A DNA stretch of 64,000 bases from Halarcobacter ebronensis (GCF_013201825.1 NZ_CP053836.1:1426001-1490000); one strand, 5' to 3'. Shown: positions 52,658 to 62,802, counted from the first letter of the stretch. Numbers and translations: made by a program. The notes: generated by a model from the sequence alone, not told the origin.

Positions 52658-55483
52658 TTAACTCTCTTTATAGGGCAATTCAATTGAAAAAAGGGCACCA
52701 TTTTGATAATTAGATACTTTTAAAGAGCCTTTACAATGTTCATTTATAATAATTTTACTCATATAAAGTCCCAATCCCGTGCCATCTTTTTTATTTTTTG
52801 TTGAGAAATAAGGGTCAAAAATCTTATCAATAATATTTTTATCAATTCCTCCCCCATTATCTAAAATAGAGATTACTACTTTATTTTTCTCTTTTAGGGT
52901 TGAAATAAATATTTTTCTATTCTTTCCTTTTCTCTCACATAAGGCATCTTCAGCATTTTTTAGGATATTTAAAATAACTTGTTGAAGTTCACTTGGATAA
53001 CTATACAAGTAGATTTCATCTTCAATATTTTCATCTATTTTTATCTCATTTGATTCCATAGAGGTTTTGATTATGGAGATAGATTTTTCTATAATATCTT
53101 TAAGTTCAAACTCAACTTTCTCTTTGTCAGATTTAAAAAAGTTCCTAAAATCATCAATTGTTGAAGAGAGATATTGTGAGTAGTTTGTAATTAGTTTTAA
53201 CTCTTTTTCAAAATATTTTCTATCTAGGTTATCATCTATAATCATTTTAAGAACTAGATTATTTGTTGTTGCAGCAATTGCAGAGAGAGGTTGTCTCCAT
53301 TGATGGGCAATCATTGATATCATCTCTCCCATTTGAGCCAATCTGTTTTGTTGGATTAATTGTTGAGTATTTATCTCATTCTTTTTAATCTCTTCTTCAA
53401 CTCTTTTTTCCAAATTCAGATTTAAATCTTCAAGTTTTTGTTCAAGTATTTTTCTGTTTGTTATATCTCTAATTACTGCATGTATCACTTTTTTATTTTC
53501 AATCTCAATTGCTGTTAATACAATCTCAGTCCAGATATTTTTATGGGTTCCATCTGTTAATACCCATTCAAAGTCAATTACTCCATCTTTTAGAGTCTTT
53601 TCAATATATACATGCACTAACTCTTTAGAGAAGTGATTATTAGGTTGTAATATAGGAGAAATATCTTCAAGAGTAGAGTTTATAATCTCATTTTTATTTA
53701 GTTTTAAAATTTTTAATATTGACTCATTACAATCAGTAAAAATGCCATTAGTTATTAGTATTACACCATCTGCAGATTTATAATAGAGTGTTTCAAAAAG
53801 CATTTTTTGTTTTGCTAATTCAATAGTCTTTTTTTCAATTACTTCATTAGCTTTTTTTAAATCCCTGTTTAATTTATCTAAAATATAGTGTCTATATGAG
53901 AATATTGTTATAAAGAGTGTCAAAGTTATTACAATTTCCCAAAAATAGGTGAAATCAAAAATTGTCTCAAAAGAGATTGTTGACCATTTGTCAATAGTAT
54001 CCATATACTCTTTTTCGGTAATCATATTAAGAGATTTGTTTATTATATTTATTAGTTCCAAATCTCTTTTTGTAACGGACATATTTACACTATATAAAAG
54101 ATTTGTATATCTTGAAATATAGAGATTTTTCATTGCAAACTTTGATATATAATATGAAGCAATAGGCAAAGGCTCAAGGGCAAAATAAGCTTCTCCTGAA
54201 GCAACCTTGTCTAGTGTGCTTCTATGATTTTTTGATTTTAGAATATTAATATTTGGATTAAGAGTTTGTAAAAGAGGAATCAAATCAGAATCATCTCTAA
54301 CAGCAACAGTTTTATCTAAAATTGTATTTAAACTTGAAACAACAGGCTGATTTTTTTGAGTGATAATTGCAAGTTTAAAATTTAGGTATGAGTTTGTATT
54401 AAAAGAGAAACTATTTAACTCATTTTCATTTGTAACTGTTGAGATAATATCACATTTCCCACTTTTTAAAAAGTAGCTAGCTTCATTAAAAGAGGTGACA
54501 TTTATATAATTAAATTTCATATTGGTAAAGTTTGATATTTTTTCTAAAATATCAATTACAATCCCTCTGTTTTTACCATCTTCAACAAACTCTATTGGAA
54601 GAAGATCTTCCCTTGTACATACATTAAAAACTCTTTTTTGAGATATATAACTTAGTTCATCAACATTTAAAAAATTTTTTAGAGTAAATCTCTCTATATC
54701 TCTTGTCCCAAACCATTTTCGTTTTAGTTCTAAAAGCTCTTTATCACTTACACTTTTTTGTGCTTTTTCTATAATATCTCTTAGTATTACTTTCTCTTTT
54801 GCAACTCCAACACGTATAAGACTTACCATTCTATTATCATCTATATAGTTTGTTGGTAAGATTCCTGAAATATTATTTTGGGTTATGATGTAATCTAAAA
54901 CATTTTTTTTGCCTATGGTTGCATCTGCTTTTCCTAAAGAGAGGTATTTTAATGCCTCTAAACTATCTTTTACTAATATCTGTTTTATTTGCGGATAATA
55001 TTTCTCTAATGCCTTTTGTGCAAAAAAACCCTTTGGCATTACAAGAACTTTATCTTTTAATTTTTCAAGGGTATTTAGCTCTTCATTGCCTTTTTTAACA
55101 TAAATTGCATTTGCTGCTGTATGGTATATGGAAGTAAATGCAATAGATTTTTTTCTTTCTTTATTTTTTGAGATATTTATAATTGCATCTAGTTTATCTT
55201 CTTGGAGCATTTGCATAAACTCATCCCAAGATGGACCAGTTATATATTCTAGTTCTACTCCTAGTTTTTTTGCAAGAAGGTTCATATAATCTACAGAAAA
55301 ACCTTTTGGAATGCCATCTTCATTAAAATTAAAAGGTGGCCAGTTCATCTCATTTTGAACTCTAATTGGTGAATTGTTTTTTAAAAACTCTTTCTCTTTT
55401 TCTGTTAAGTTAATAGTGTTTGAAGAGTAAAGAGTACCTATAAAGATAAGTAAGATAAAGATGATTTTTAAAATATTATTCAT
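52658..55483 (-). CDS. sensor histidine kinase with two periplasmic solute-binding domains and a PAS domain
   Basis: 941 residues: signal anchor (residues 1-20), two SBP_bac_3-type domains (about 38-260, IRVQNEMNWPPFNFNEDGIP; and about 285-500, FNVCTREDLLPIEFVEDGKN), a transmembrane helix (about 515-535), PAS (about 565-690), coiled coil, and a HisKA core with SMIAHQWRQPLSAIAA near 726, N box VILNILKNAEDALC, and G box DGTGLGLYMSKI. It lacks the receiver and HPt parts of BvgS/EvgS-type hybrids. Receivers are encoded on both sides instead (52232-52654 and 55508-56224). The periplasmic domains suggest sensing of amino acids or other small solutes. Confidence 0.92.
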   Translation of the reverse strand: MNNILKIIFILLIFIGTLYSSNTINLTEKEKEFLKNNSPIRVQNEMNWPPFNFNEDGIPKGFSVDYMNLLAKKLGVELEYITGPSWDEFMQMLQEDKLDAIINISKNKERKKSIAFTSIYHTAANAIYVKKGNEELNTLEKLKDKVLVMPKGFFAQKALEKYYPQIKQILVKDSLEALKYLSLGKADATIGKKNVLDYIITQNNISGILPTNYIDDNRMVSLIRVGVAKEKVILRDIIEKAQKSVSDKELLELKRKWFGTRDIERFTLKNFLNVDELSYISQKRVFNVCTREDLLPIEFVEDGKNRGIVIDILEKISNFTNMKFNYINVTSFNEASYFLKSGKCDIISTVTNENELNSFSFNTNSYLNFKLAIITQKNQPVVSSLNTILDKTVAVRDDSDLIPLLQTLNPNINILKSKNHRSTLDKVASGEAYFALEPLPIASYYISKFAMKNLYISRYTNLLYSVNMSVTKRDLELINIINKSLNMITEKEYMDTIDKWSTISFETIFDFTYFWEIVITLTLFITIFSYRHYILDKLNRDLKKANEVIEKKTIELAKQKMLFETLYYKSADGVILITNGIFTDCNESILKILKLNKNEIINSTLEDISPILQPNNHFSKELVHVYIEKTLKDGVIDFEWVLTDGTHKNIWTEIVLTAIEIENKKVIHAVIRDITNRKILEQKLEDLNLNLEKRVEEEIKKNEINTQQLIQQNRLAQMGEMISMIAHQWRQPLSAIAATTNNLVLKMIIDDNLDRKYFEKELKLITNYSQYLSSTIDDFRNFFKSDKEKVEFELKDIIEKSISIIKTSMESNEIKIDENIEDEIYLYSYPSELQQVILNILKNAEDALCERKGKNRKIFISTLKEKNKVVISILDNGGGIDKNIIDKIFDPYFSTKNKKDGTGLGLYMSKIIINEHCKGSLKVSNYQNGALFSIELPYKES

Positions 55484-55507
55484 TATAAGTTGTCATAAAA
55501 GAAGTTT

Positions 55508-56224
55508 TCACTCCTTCTTTTGTTTGATTTTGTAACCATGACCATATATTGATTCAAAAAGATCAAAGTCTAGTTTAGTTTTTAGTCTTGACATTAGATT
55601 TCTAACTCTTTTACTATTTGAAGACATATCTCCAAAAACAGAGAGCTCAATTTCCTCATAACTTTTTAGTGTACATTTAGAGTTTGAAAATAGTTCAAAG
55701 AGTTTGATTTCAGATTTAGTTAATTTTTCTAATTTACCGTTTTTGTATAAAGCATTTTCTTCATTGTTCCAAATATAATCATCGTCAAGATAAAATAGTT
55801 TATCATCCTCTTGATGATCTTCTCTATCAATAAGTTTTAATAGGGAGTTTGATATTTGGTTTACATCATAGGGTTTTAAGATATAACCTATAATTCCCGC
55901 ATCAATTGTTTTTATAAAGTAGTCAGTTGTACTGTGGGCTGAAAAGATTAGTATGGGAACTTTTTTGTCAATTTCTCTAATACTATTTATCATTGTAATA
56001 CCGTCAATCTCAGGCATTTCAATATCTGTAATAATTAAGTCAAAGGATGGATTTTCCTTAAATAGTTCAAATCCCTCTTTTCCATTTTTCCCTATTGTTA
56101 CACTGTTGAAAAAAAGATTCAACATCTTTAAAGTTTGTTCTCTAACATCGCTGTTATCTTCAATATAGAGTGCATTTAATTTTTTTGTAGTAGAAATAAT
56201 TTTTTTTAATTTCTCTTCATCCAT
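55508..56224 (-). CDS. OmpR-type response regulator
   Basis: 238 residues: receiver (ALYIEDNSDVREQ, phospho-Asp in LIITDIEMPEIDGITM near 61, Lys in GYILKPYD) and a C-terminal winged helix (EKLTKSEIKLFELFSN, RVRNLMSRLKTKL, IYGHGYKIKQ). It lies 24 bp upstream of the kinase gene on the same strand, so the order regulator - kinase - single receiver looks like one operon. The operon begins after a 170-bp spacer. Confidence 0.9.
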   Translation of the reverse strand: MDEEKLKKIISTTKKLNALYIEDNSDVREQTLKMLNLFFNSVTIGKNGKEGFELFKENPSFDLIITDIEMPEIDGITMINSIREIDKKVPILIFSAHSTTDYFIKTIDAGIIGYILKPYDVNQISNSLLKLIDREDHQEDDKLFYLDDDYIWNNEENALYKNGKLEKLTKSEIKLFELFSNSKCTLKSYEEIELSVFGDMSSNSKRVRNLMSRLKTKLDFDLFESIYGHGYKIKQKKE

Positions 56225-56351
56225 TAAATATTATCCCTTTTTTAACAATTTAATATAATGATAAATACTATTGATAGTTTATTATTTTATTTTATTATAG
56301 ATTATAACAAAAACAAATAAATAATAATATTAATTGAGATGAATTATCCAC

Positions 56352-56384
56352 TCTTGATTTAAGTCTTTGAGACTTAAATCAAGA
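56352..56384. terminator. perfect 15-bp-stem hairpin after the ccsBA gene
   Basis: TCTTGATTTAAGTCT and AGACTTAAATCAAGA with a 3-nt loop lie 10 bp after the minus-strand stop. No T-tract follows, so it may work as a stable 3' end. Confidence 0.6.
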
Positions 56385-56394
56385 AGCAGTTACT

Positions 56395-59166
56395 TTAAGT
56401 ATCAGAGATAGTGTCTTTTATATCTCTATTTTTATATGCAAGGGCAATTGTTACAAAAACTGTTGCAGTTACATAATATACCCACATAGGGATTGGAACA
56501 GGATCTCCAGTTGCATAAGAGTGCATTCCAGATAGATAGAAGTTTACACCAAAATATGTCATTAAGATTGTACTAAATGCTAATAAAGATGCAACAGATA
56601 AAGTAAATGGTGTATTTAGAGATTTGATAAATCTAAGGTGTACAACAAGGGCATAAATTACAATTGAAACATAAGCCCATGTCTCTTTTGGATCCCATCC
56701 CCAATATCTACCCCAAGACTCATTTGCCCAAACTCCACCTAAGAAGTTTCCTATAGTAATAGCACTAAGTCCAATAATTAATGAGATTTCATTAATTGCT
56801 GTAATGTGTTTAATTGTCTCATTTAAGTGAGGTCTATTTTTTCTAAAAATAAACATAATAAGAGACATAAATCCTAAAATTGCACTAAGTCCAAAAAATC
56901 CATAAGAGGCAGTTAATACTGATACGTGAATTGTAAGCCAATATGATTTAAGTACTGGAACCAAGTTTGTAATTTGTGGATCAATACTTGTTAAGTGAGC
57001 TGTAAACATGAAAATACCTGCAACAATAACACCAGCACTTAATGCAAGTAGAGATTTTCTAAAGAATATTACCGCTGCAAAAACTGCTGACCATGAGATA
57101 TATAACAGTGATTCATAAGTATCTGACCAAGGAGCATGTCCAGAGATTATCCATCTAAATCCCATACCAAATGTATGTAGTGCAAAAAGGATTGCTAAAA
57201 TAATAAAGAATACAAATGTTGTTTTCTTTGGTTTAATTTTAGGGTTAAATACAACTATAAATGCAACAATTAAAATTATTAGTCCTAATATCATATATGC
57301 AATTGTAAGTTTAGGGAAAATACCTAGTTTATTAAATAGTATTTCATTTTCTATTTGAGATTTAGGAGGGATTACTTCTGAACCAACTTTCTCTTGGTAT
57401 TGAATAATCATATCAATAAAACTATTTGATAAATCCCAGTTTTCATTAACTGTTGAGCTAATAAATCCTCTAATTAAAGATTCTATTGCCACTTGATTAT
57501 CACCTTTAAAGGTATTTATAGCTTCTAAAGGGTTATACCATCTATTATTGTCATCAAGATTTTGTGAAGGAAACATATTAAAGAGATTTCCATTATACAC
57601 AAGATATGAGATATTTAATTTCTCATCAAGTTTAATAATCTCTCGTTCAAAAGTTCCTCTCTCATTTGGTTTTGCCATTGAAGCATTTTGTGCTTCTTGT
57701 GCTAAGATATATCTTCCCTCTTTATCAAAAACTTCTGAAAAGGCAATATAGTTTCTTGATTCTTCAATCCCTAATACTTTTTTTAGTTTTGGAGTTTTGA
57801 TTTTAATCATCTTAACATTTCTCCAAATCTCAGGTCTTGTTAACATTCCAAGAACTATTTGGTCTGCATTCATACCAAACATTGAACTTTTACCAGTTAG
57901 TTTATTTACAATCTCATAATCAAGCGTATTTAGTGGTTTCATTCTTCCACCATTACTTTGAACAACAATTTTAGAGAACTTTTCAGCAGTAGCTTTTGAA
58001 GTACTTTGATAGTTTTCTAAATAAGCTAACATATCATTTTTTGTTTTTTCAAAATCTAAACCATGAGTGTTAGTTGTAGTATTGGTTGTTTGCTCTTGTG
58101 CTTGTAAGCCTTGAGGAGAGCCTGCAAAAATAAAACATGCAGCTAAAAACGCAGCAGCTACATTTTTTGAACTTACATATTTAGTAAGTTTCCAGAATCT
58201 TGATTTCTTATCAAATAGGTTTAAAATAAGTCCTAAAGTTAGTAGAAAATATCCTAAATATGTAGGCCATTTTCCTGGGTCGTTGTTAACTGACAATACT
58301 GTTCCTTGTTCATCTTGGTCATATGAACTTTGGAAAAATAAGAAATTTCCTTCATGTAAAGTTCTATTCATAAAGATTCTATAGTCATACTCTTTGTTAT
58401 CTTTCATAACAGTAACTTCAGATGCGTAAGAAGATGGAGCCATACTTCCTGGGTATCTATCTAGTTGAAAATCTCTTAGTTTAATAGAAAAAGGTAGTTC
58501 TAAAACTTTTGAACCATACTCTAAAGTTACAACTGTATCTCCAAAGTCTTCAACTTTTGGGAATCCTTCCATTCCTCTTTTACCTGGTAGTTTTACAGCT
58601 TTTGTTTGTCCATTAAGAACAACATCTACTGTTAGGATACTCATATCGTCTCTACCTTTTTTAGCATACATAAAATCTTTATATTTTACAACTAACTCTT
58701 TATTATTAAATTTTATTGTATGGCTAAAGTTATTGCTTCCAAGAGCAGTTAGTTCAAGAGGATACTCTTTGTAATAAGATCCATCTTCTTGTTTGATATT
58801 AATTTGAAGATAAGGTTCAAGAGAAATCATTCTATTCTCTGTTGCACCCTCTCTAATATGAATTATCCCTTCATAACCCATATATCTTGTAACACCTGCA
58901 CCAATTAAAATAATTACAAATGAAAGGTGAAAAATAAATCTAGGTGGATGTTTCCACATTTTAAATTTTAGAATAATCCCTATTAAGTTTACAGTTGTTA
59001 AAACTAAGATTGTTTCATACCAAATGTTGTTATAGACTAGAACTCTTGCAGATGATGTACCAAAATCATTTTCAATGAATGTTGCTACTCCTGCACCTAC
59101 AGCTAATATTGCCAATAAAACCAATGTGATTTTAAAGGAAAACAGTATATCTAAGACTTTCCTCAC
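56395..59166 (-). CDS. ccsBA: fused cytochrome c biogenesis protein CcsBA (ResB-ResC)
   Basis: A 923-residue System II holocytochrome c synthase. The N-terminal ResB/CcsB part has three transmembrane helices before a large periplasmic domain (about 90-285; RFIFHLSFVIILIGAGVT precedes it) and a fourth near 295. A long periplasmic linker follows, then the ResC/CcsA part with multiple helices. The haem-handling WWD motif WANESWGRYWGWDPKETWAY is near residue 818, and HAPWSDTYESLLYI near 675 carries a conserved external His. GTG start with AAGGA 5 bp upstream. It attaches haem to apocytochromes c in the periplasm; the fused form is typical of Campylobacterota. Confidence 0.95.
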   Translation of the reverse strand: MRKVLDILFSFKITLVLLAILAVGAGVATFIENDFGTSSARVLVYNNIWYETILVLTTVNLIGIILKFKMWKHPPRFIFHLSFVIILIGAGVTRYMGYEGIIHIREGATENRMISLEPYLQINIKQEDGSYYKEYPLELTALGSNNFSHTIKFNNKELVVKYKDFMYAKKGRDDMSILTVDVVLNGQTKAVKLPGKRGMEGFPKVEDFGDTVVTLEYGSKVLELPFSIKLRDFQLDRYPGSMAPSSYASEVTVMKDNKEYDYRIFMNRTLHEGNFLFFQSSYDQDEQGTVLSVNNDPGKWPTYLGYFLLTLGLILNLFDKKSRFWKLTKYVSSKNVAAAFLAACFIFAGSPQGLQAQEQTTNTTTNTHGLDFEKTKNDMLAYLENYQSTSKATAEKFSKIVVQSNGGRMKPLNTLDYEIVNKLTGKSSMFGMNADQIVLGMLTRPEIWRNVKMIKIKTPKLKKVLGIEESRNYIAFSEVFDKEGRYILAQEAQNASMAKPNERGTFEREIIKLDEKLNISYLVYNGNLFNMFPSQNLDDNNRWYNPLEAINTFKGDNQVAIESLIRGFISSTVNENWDLSNSFIDMIIQYQEKVGSEVIPPKSQIENEILFNKLGIFPKLTIAYMILGLIILIVAFIVVFNPKIKPKKTTFVFFIILAILFALHTFGMGFRWIISGHAPWSDTYESLLYISWSAVFAAVIFFRKSLLALSAGVIVAGIFMFTAHLTSIDPQITNLVPVLKSYWLTIHVSVLTASYGFFGLSAILGFMSLIMFIFRKNRPHLNETIKHITAINEISLIIGLSAITIGNFLGGVWANESWGRYWGWDPKETWAYVSIVIYALVVHLRFIKSLNTPFTLSVASLLAFSTILMTYFGVNFYLSGMHSYATGDPVPIPMWVYYVTATVFVTIALAYKNRDIKDTISDT

Positions 59167-59331
59167 AATAATCCTTTTATTTTTTTAAATCCACTAAATT
59201 ATACCTTTGTTGTATGCACTTTATGTGGAGAGAAAATTATTTAGTTAAAAAATTTTTTAATTATATCTCAAAAGATATTTTAAATCCTTGACTATAATCA
59301 GCAATTCAATAAATTCACAATATAATTGCGT

Positions 59332-60246
59332 ATGGAATTAGAAGAATTAAAAAAGAAAAAAGACGAGTGTAGATATTGGAAAAATGTCAACCCTTGGTAT
59401 GAACAACTACAAAAAGTTTTTGAGTTAAATAAGGGCAATCTTAAAATAGATTATAAGGATTGGTTTAGTGTAGGGAAGAGGGAAAATCTTACAGACCAAG
59501 AGTTTGCTCTAATAGAAGAAACAGCAAAAAAACTTATACCTTGGAGAAAAGGACCTTTTAATATCTTTGGTTTAGAAATAGATAGTGAATGGCAAAGTAA
59601 TATAAAATATAATCTTATTAGACCATTTTTTAACCTAAAAGATAAAGTTGTTGCAGATATTGGTTGTAACAATGGATATTATATGTTTAGAATGCTTGAA
59701 GATAAACCAAAAAGATTGATTGGTTTTGATCCTTCACCTTTAACTCTGCATCAATTTGAGTTTATTAATCATTTTGTAAAATCAGATATTATATATGAGA
59801 TGTTGGGTGTTGAGCATTTGGAGTTTTATAATCATAAATTTGATTTTATCTTTATGCTAGGAGTTTTGTATCATAGACCAGATCCTGTTGGTACACTTAA
59901 ATCTTTGGCAAGAGGTTTAAATAGTAAAGGTGAGATTTTAATTGATACTTTTATGATTGATGGAGAGGAAGAGATATGTTTAACTCCAAATCAGAGATAT
60001 TCTAAAATTCCAAATATCTATTTTATTCCAACAGTTTCAGCACTTAAAAACTGGCTAAGTAGAGCAGGTTTTGAAGAGATTGAGGTTTTGGCAATTACAA
60101 CAACAACAACAGAAGAACAGAGAAAAACCACTTGGTCTTTTGATCAAAGTTTGGAAGATTTTTTAGATCCAAATGATAGTAGTAAAACAGTTGAGGGGTA
60201 TCCAGCACCCAAAAGAGTATATATGAAAGCAAAGAAAATACAGTAG
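59332..60246 (+). CDS. cmoB: tRNA U34 carboxymethyltransferase
   Basis: About 304 residues. It transfers the carboxymethyl group from carboxy-SAM to 5-hydroxyuridine-34 to give cmo5U in tRNAs. Motifs are WRKGPFNIFGLEIDSEW near residue 74, the SAM-binding ADIGCNNGYYMFRM near 108, GFDPSPLTLHQFE, and MLGVLYHRPDPVGTLKSL near 180 with the CmoB-type LYHR. The C-terminal CTTTEEQR-like ITTTTTEEQRKTTWS is also family-typical. A TTG two codons upstream is a rival start; neither has a clear Shine-Dalgarno. The carboxy-SAM synthase CmoA is not in the window. Confidence 0.93.
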   Translation: MELEELKKKKDECRYWKNVNPWYEQLQKVFELNKGNLKIDYKDWFSVGKRENLTDQEFALIEETAKKLIPWRKGPFNIFGLEIDSEWQSNIKYNLIRPFFNLKDKVVADIGCNNGYYMFRMLEDKPKRLIGFDPSPLTLHQFEFINHFVKSDIIYEMLGVEHLEFYNHKFDFIFMLGVLYHRPDPVGTLKSLARGLNSKGEILIDTFMIDGEEEICLTPNQRYSKIPNIYFIPTVSALKNWLSRAGFEEIEVLAITTTTTEEQRKTTWSFDQSLEDFLDPNDSSKTVEGYPAPKRVYMKAKKIQ

Positions 60247-60247
60247 A

Positions 60248-61222
60248 TTAGAAAAGTTCTATTGTATCTTCAGCTTTTAGATTTTTAAAGATGAAGAATT
60301 GACTTCTTCCTCTATTTTTTGCTTCATACAAAGCAATATCAGCATTTTTTATAGTTTTGTCAAAGGTGTCTTCACTATTAGAAGTCTCATAGATATCAAC
60401 ACCAATACAGATTGTTTTTTTCAAGATTTGTCCACTTTTATCAACTTGAACACCAACCTTACTAAAGTCTTCTATTATATTTTTACCTATTCTTGTTATA
60501 TCTTCTTCATTGTTTGTGCTTAACATTGAGACTAAAAATTCATCACCACTTAGTCTTGCAACCATATCAAACTCACAAATATTTGTATGAATTACTTTAG
60601 CAAGTTCTACTAAAACTTGATCTCCAATATCATGGTCAAACTCATCAATTACAGCTTTAAAGTGGTCAACACCAATCATCATAAAATATATCTCTTTATA
60701 CTCTTTTTTTGATAGGTTTATGTGTCTTGTTAGATTTTCTATTAAATAGTGTCTATTATAAACTTTGGTTACAGAGTCTAAAGAGATTGATTCAATAAAA
60801 TTTTTCTTAATAATTCCACTTTGTAAAATTGGAGAAACCTGAAATAGTGCCGCTTCAATTGTATTATATTGGCTATTTATTATCTCATAATGCTCTTGTG
60901 ATGAAGCAGAAAAAGAGACTATTGCATTTAAAGTTGTATGGGTATTTACAATAAAAAAGAAAGATAAAGAGTCATCTAAATAGAACTCATCTCCTTCTAT
61001 AAAAATATTCTCTTTATTATTTCTTTCAATATCAAAAAGTGAGACTGTAACATTATCAATATCAAAATTAGAATGAAGCCAAAGATATATATCTTCAGCC
61101 ATCTGTTTAATATTTGAAGAGTATTGAAGCTGATCATAAAGTTTATATATTTTTTCCAATGCTTCATATGCTTTTTTATTAGTTGCAGACTCTTTTATAA
61201 GTGTTAATATCGTGTTTTTCAT
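60248..61222 (-). CDS. GGDEF-domain protein, likely active diguanylate cyclase
   Basis: 324 residues. The N-terminal 165 residues are an unclassified, GAF-like sensor region. The GGDEF domain (about 165-315) has YFMMIGVDHFKAVIDEFDHD, active loop ARLSGDEFLVS (SGDEF in place of GGDEF, retaining G-D-E-F), and ends ADIALYEAKNRGRSQFF. The position of the inhibitory RxxD site reads CEFD, so product inhibition is probably absent. It would make cyclic di-GMP in the cytoplasm. It lies 8 bp after the paralogue at 61231 and shares long identical stretches and the C-terminal end ELF. Confidence 0.87.
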   Translation of the reverse strand: MKNTILTLIKESATNKKAYEALEKIYKLYDQLQYSSNIKQMAEDIYLWLHSNFDIDNVTVSLFDIERNNKENIFIEGDEFYLDDSLSFFFIVNTHTTLNAIVSFSASSQEHYEIINSQYNTIEAALFQVSPILQSGIIKKNFIESISLDSVTKVYNRHYLIENLTRHINLSKKEYKEIYFMMIGVDHFKAVIDEFDHDIGDQVLVELAKVIHTNICEFDMVARLSGDEFLVSMLSTNNEEDITRIGKNIIEDFSKVGVQVDKSGQILKKTICIGVDIYETSNSEDTFDKTIKNADIALYEAKNRGRSQFFIFKNLKAEDTIELF

Positions 61223-61230
61223 AATATACC

Positions 61231-62127
61231 TTAAAACAATTCTACTGTATTGCTTTCATCTTTTTTAAATTTAACAAATTGACTTCTGCCCTTATTTTTC
61301 GCCTCATAAAGGGCAATATCAGAAGATCTGTATATCTCCTCAATACCTTCAGCATCATCTGGATAAATAGAGATTCCTGTGCAAATAGTTTTCATTAGAG
61401 TTTGATTAGAATCTTCATCAACAACAACTTTTACATCTTTGAAATTTTCAATTATTTTATTTGCAATTATTATAGCATTATTTTCGCTACTAATGTTGTG
61501 TAGAACTATTAAAAACTCGTCTGCATCAATTCTGGCAATGATATCTGATTTTCTAACTGACTTTTCTAAACTTTTAGCAAGCTCCTTTAAAACCCTATCT
61601 CCAATCTCATAATTGAACTCATCAATAACTGCCTTAAAATGATCTACACCAACTTTTAAAAAAGCTAGTTTTTTCTCTTCCCTTTTAGAAAGGGGAAGTA
61701 CAGATTTTAGATACTCATTCACAAACTGTCTATTATAGAGTCCTGTTAAACTATCTTTTAAACTAGATTCGTTTAGTTTAAACTCCAAATATCTGTTGTA
61801 CAGAGTCTGTGATATTACTTTGAAAGTCATTTTGATTAACTCTAAACTATCAAATATATCATTCTTTTCTCTTTCATAATAATATATTAAAATATTTAAA
61901 TCTTTATCTTCATTTATATTAATACTAAACTCTTCAACCATTAACTCTTTTTTATCTAAAAAACTTTTGAAAAGAGTATGCCCTTCAAGTTTTATCTCAA
62001 TTTTTGTAATTGAGAAATCGTTTTTTAAAAAAGTTGAGAGATGTGCTAATACATCATCTAATTTTTTAACTCTTATAAGATACTCATTTAGAGCAATAAT
62101 AGCTTGAAAATTATAACTATTTATCAT
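61231..62127 (-). CDS. GGDEF-domain protein with degenerate active loop
   Basis: 298 residues: a helical N-terminal region of about 125 residues with an unclassified sensor fold, then a GGDEF domain containing LAFLKVGVDHFKAVIDEFNY, and the loop ARIDADEFLIV, where the two glycines are Asp and Ala (DADEF). The inhibitory site RKSD is intact just upstream. Loss of the glycines usually abolishes cyclase activity, so it may be a cyclic di-GMP-binding regulator, though alanine at the second position is tolerated in some active enzymes. It overlaps nothing and is followed 8 bp later by its more typical paralogue. It starts 8 bp after the metallohydrolase gene. Confidence 0.83.
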   Translation of the reverse strand: MINSYNFQAIIALNEYLIRVKKLDDVLAHLSTFLKNDFSITKIEIKLEGHTLFKSFLDKKELMVEEFSININEDKDLNILIYYYEREKNDIFDSLELIKMTFKVISQTLYNRYLEFKLNESSLKDSLTGLYNRQFVNEYLKSVLPLSKREEKKLAFLKVGVDHFKAVIDEFNYEIGDRVLKELAKSLEKSVRKSDIIARIDADEFLIVLHNISSENNAIIIANKIIENFKDVKVVVDEDSNQTLMKTICTGISIYPDDAEGIEEIYRSSDIALYEAKNKGRSQFVKFKKDESNTVELF

Positions 62128-62135
62128 CTCTATTC

Positions 62136-62729
62136 CTATAAGTATTTTTTCCAGTTTACCAAAGAGCTACGCTCTTGGTTTAGGGTAGTTGAAGACCCAT
62201 GCCCTGGATAAATTCTAATATTTTTATCCCAACTTAATATCTTATCAATACTCTTTTTCATATCATTTGGATTTGAAAAAGGAAAATCTGTTCTTCCTAT
62301 TGAGTTATTAAAGATAAAATCCCCAGAAAATAGATTATCATCTATCTCTATTGCTGAACATCCTGGTGTATGACCAGGGAAAAAATGGAATTTTACCTTA
62401 ATCCCATCAAAATCTAACTCTTCATCAGGTTTAACTAAATAATCTGCACTAGAAGGGGGCATACCTAAATCGTAAGGGTCTTTCTCTAACATAAAGTTAT
62501 CATCTCTTGGAGTATATATTTTTATATTAAAAAGGTTACTAACCTCTTTATTTGACCAAACATGATCAAAATGTCCATGTGTATTTAGTATTGCAACTGG
62601 ATTTTTTACATTGTTTTTAACCCAAGAAGTTGCACCAACACCTGGATCAATAATAAACTCTTTCCCATCTACATCTACGATGTAACAGTTAGTTTGATAG
62701 TCTCCCATTGGCTGAATTTTTATATCCAT
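62136..62729 (-). CDS. MBL-fold metallohydrolase, glyoxalase II-like
   Basis: A 197-residue metallo-beta-lactamase-fold protein. The dinuclear metal motif is LNTHGHFDHVWSN near residue 49, then FFPGHTPGCSAIEIDD near 117 and SGDFIFNNSIGRTD near 135, with the terminal RIYPGHGSSTTLNQE near 175. The QTNCYIVDVDGKEFIIDPG start fits hydroxyacylglutathione-hydrolase-like YcbL-type enzymes, which cleave thioesters. It is the first of three minus-strand genes with both GGDEF proteins, at 8-bp spacing. Substrate unknown. Confidence 0.88.
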   Translation of the reverse strand: MDIKIQPMGDYQTNCYIVDVDGKEFIIDPGVGATSWVKNNVKNPVAILNTHGHFDHVWSNKEVSNLFNIKIYTPRDDNFMLEKDPYDLGMPPSSADYLVKPDEELDFDGIKVKFHFFPGHTPGCSAIEIDDNLFSGDFIFNNSIGRTDFPFSNPNDMKKSIDKILSWDKNIRIYPGHGSSTTLNQERSSLVNWKKYL

Positions 62730-62802
62730 TTCCCCTCACTATATTTAATTTGTTAATAGTTATTATAGTATAGTATATATAATAGAAGCTGTAAGGTAGT
62801 TT

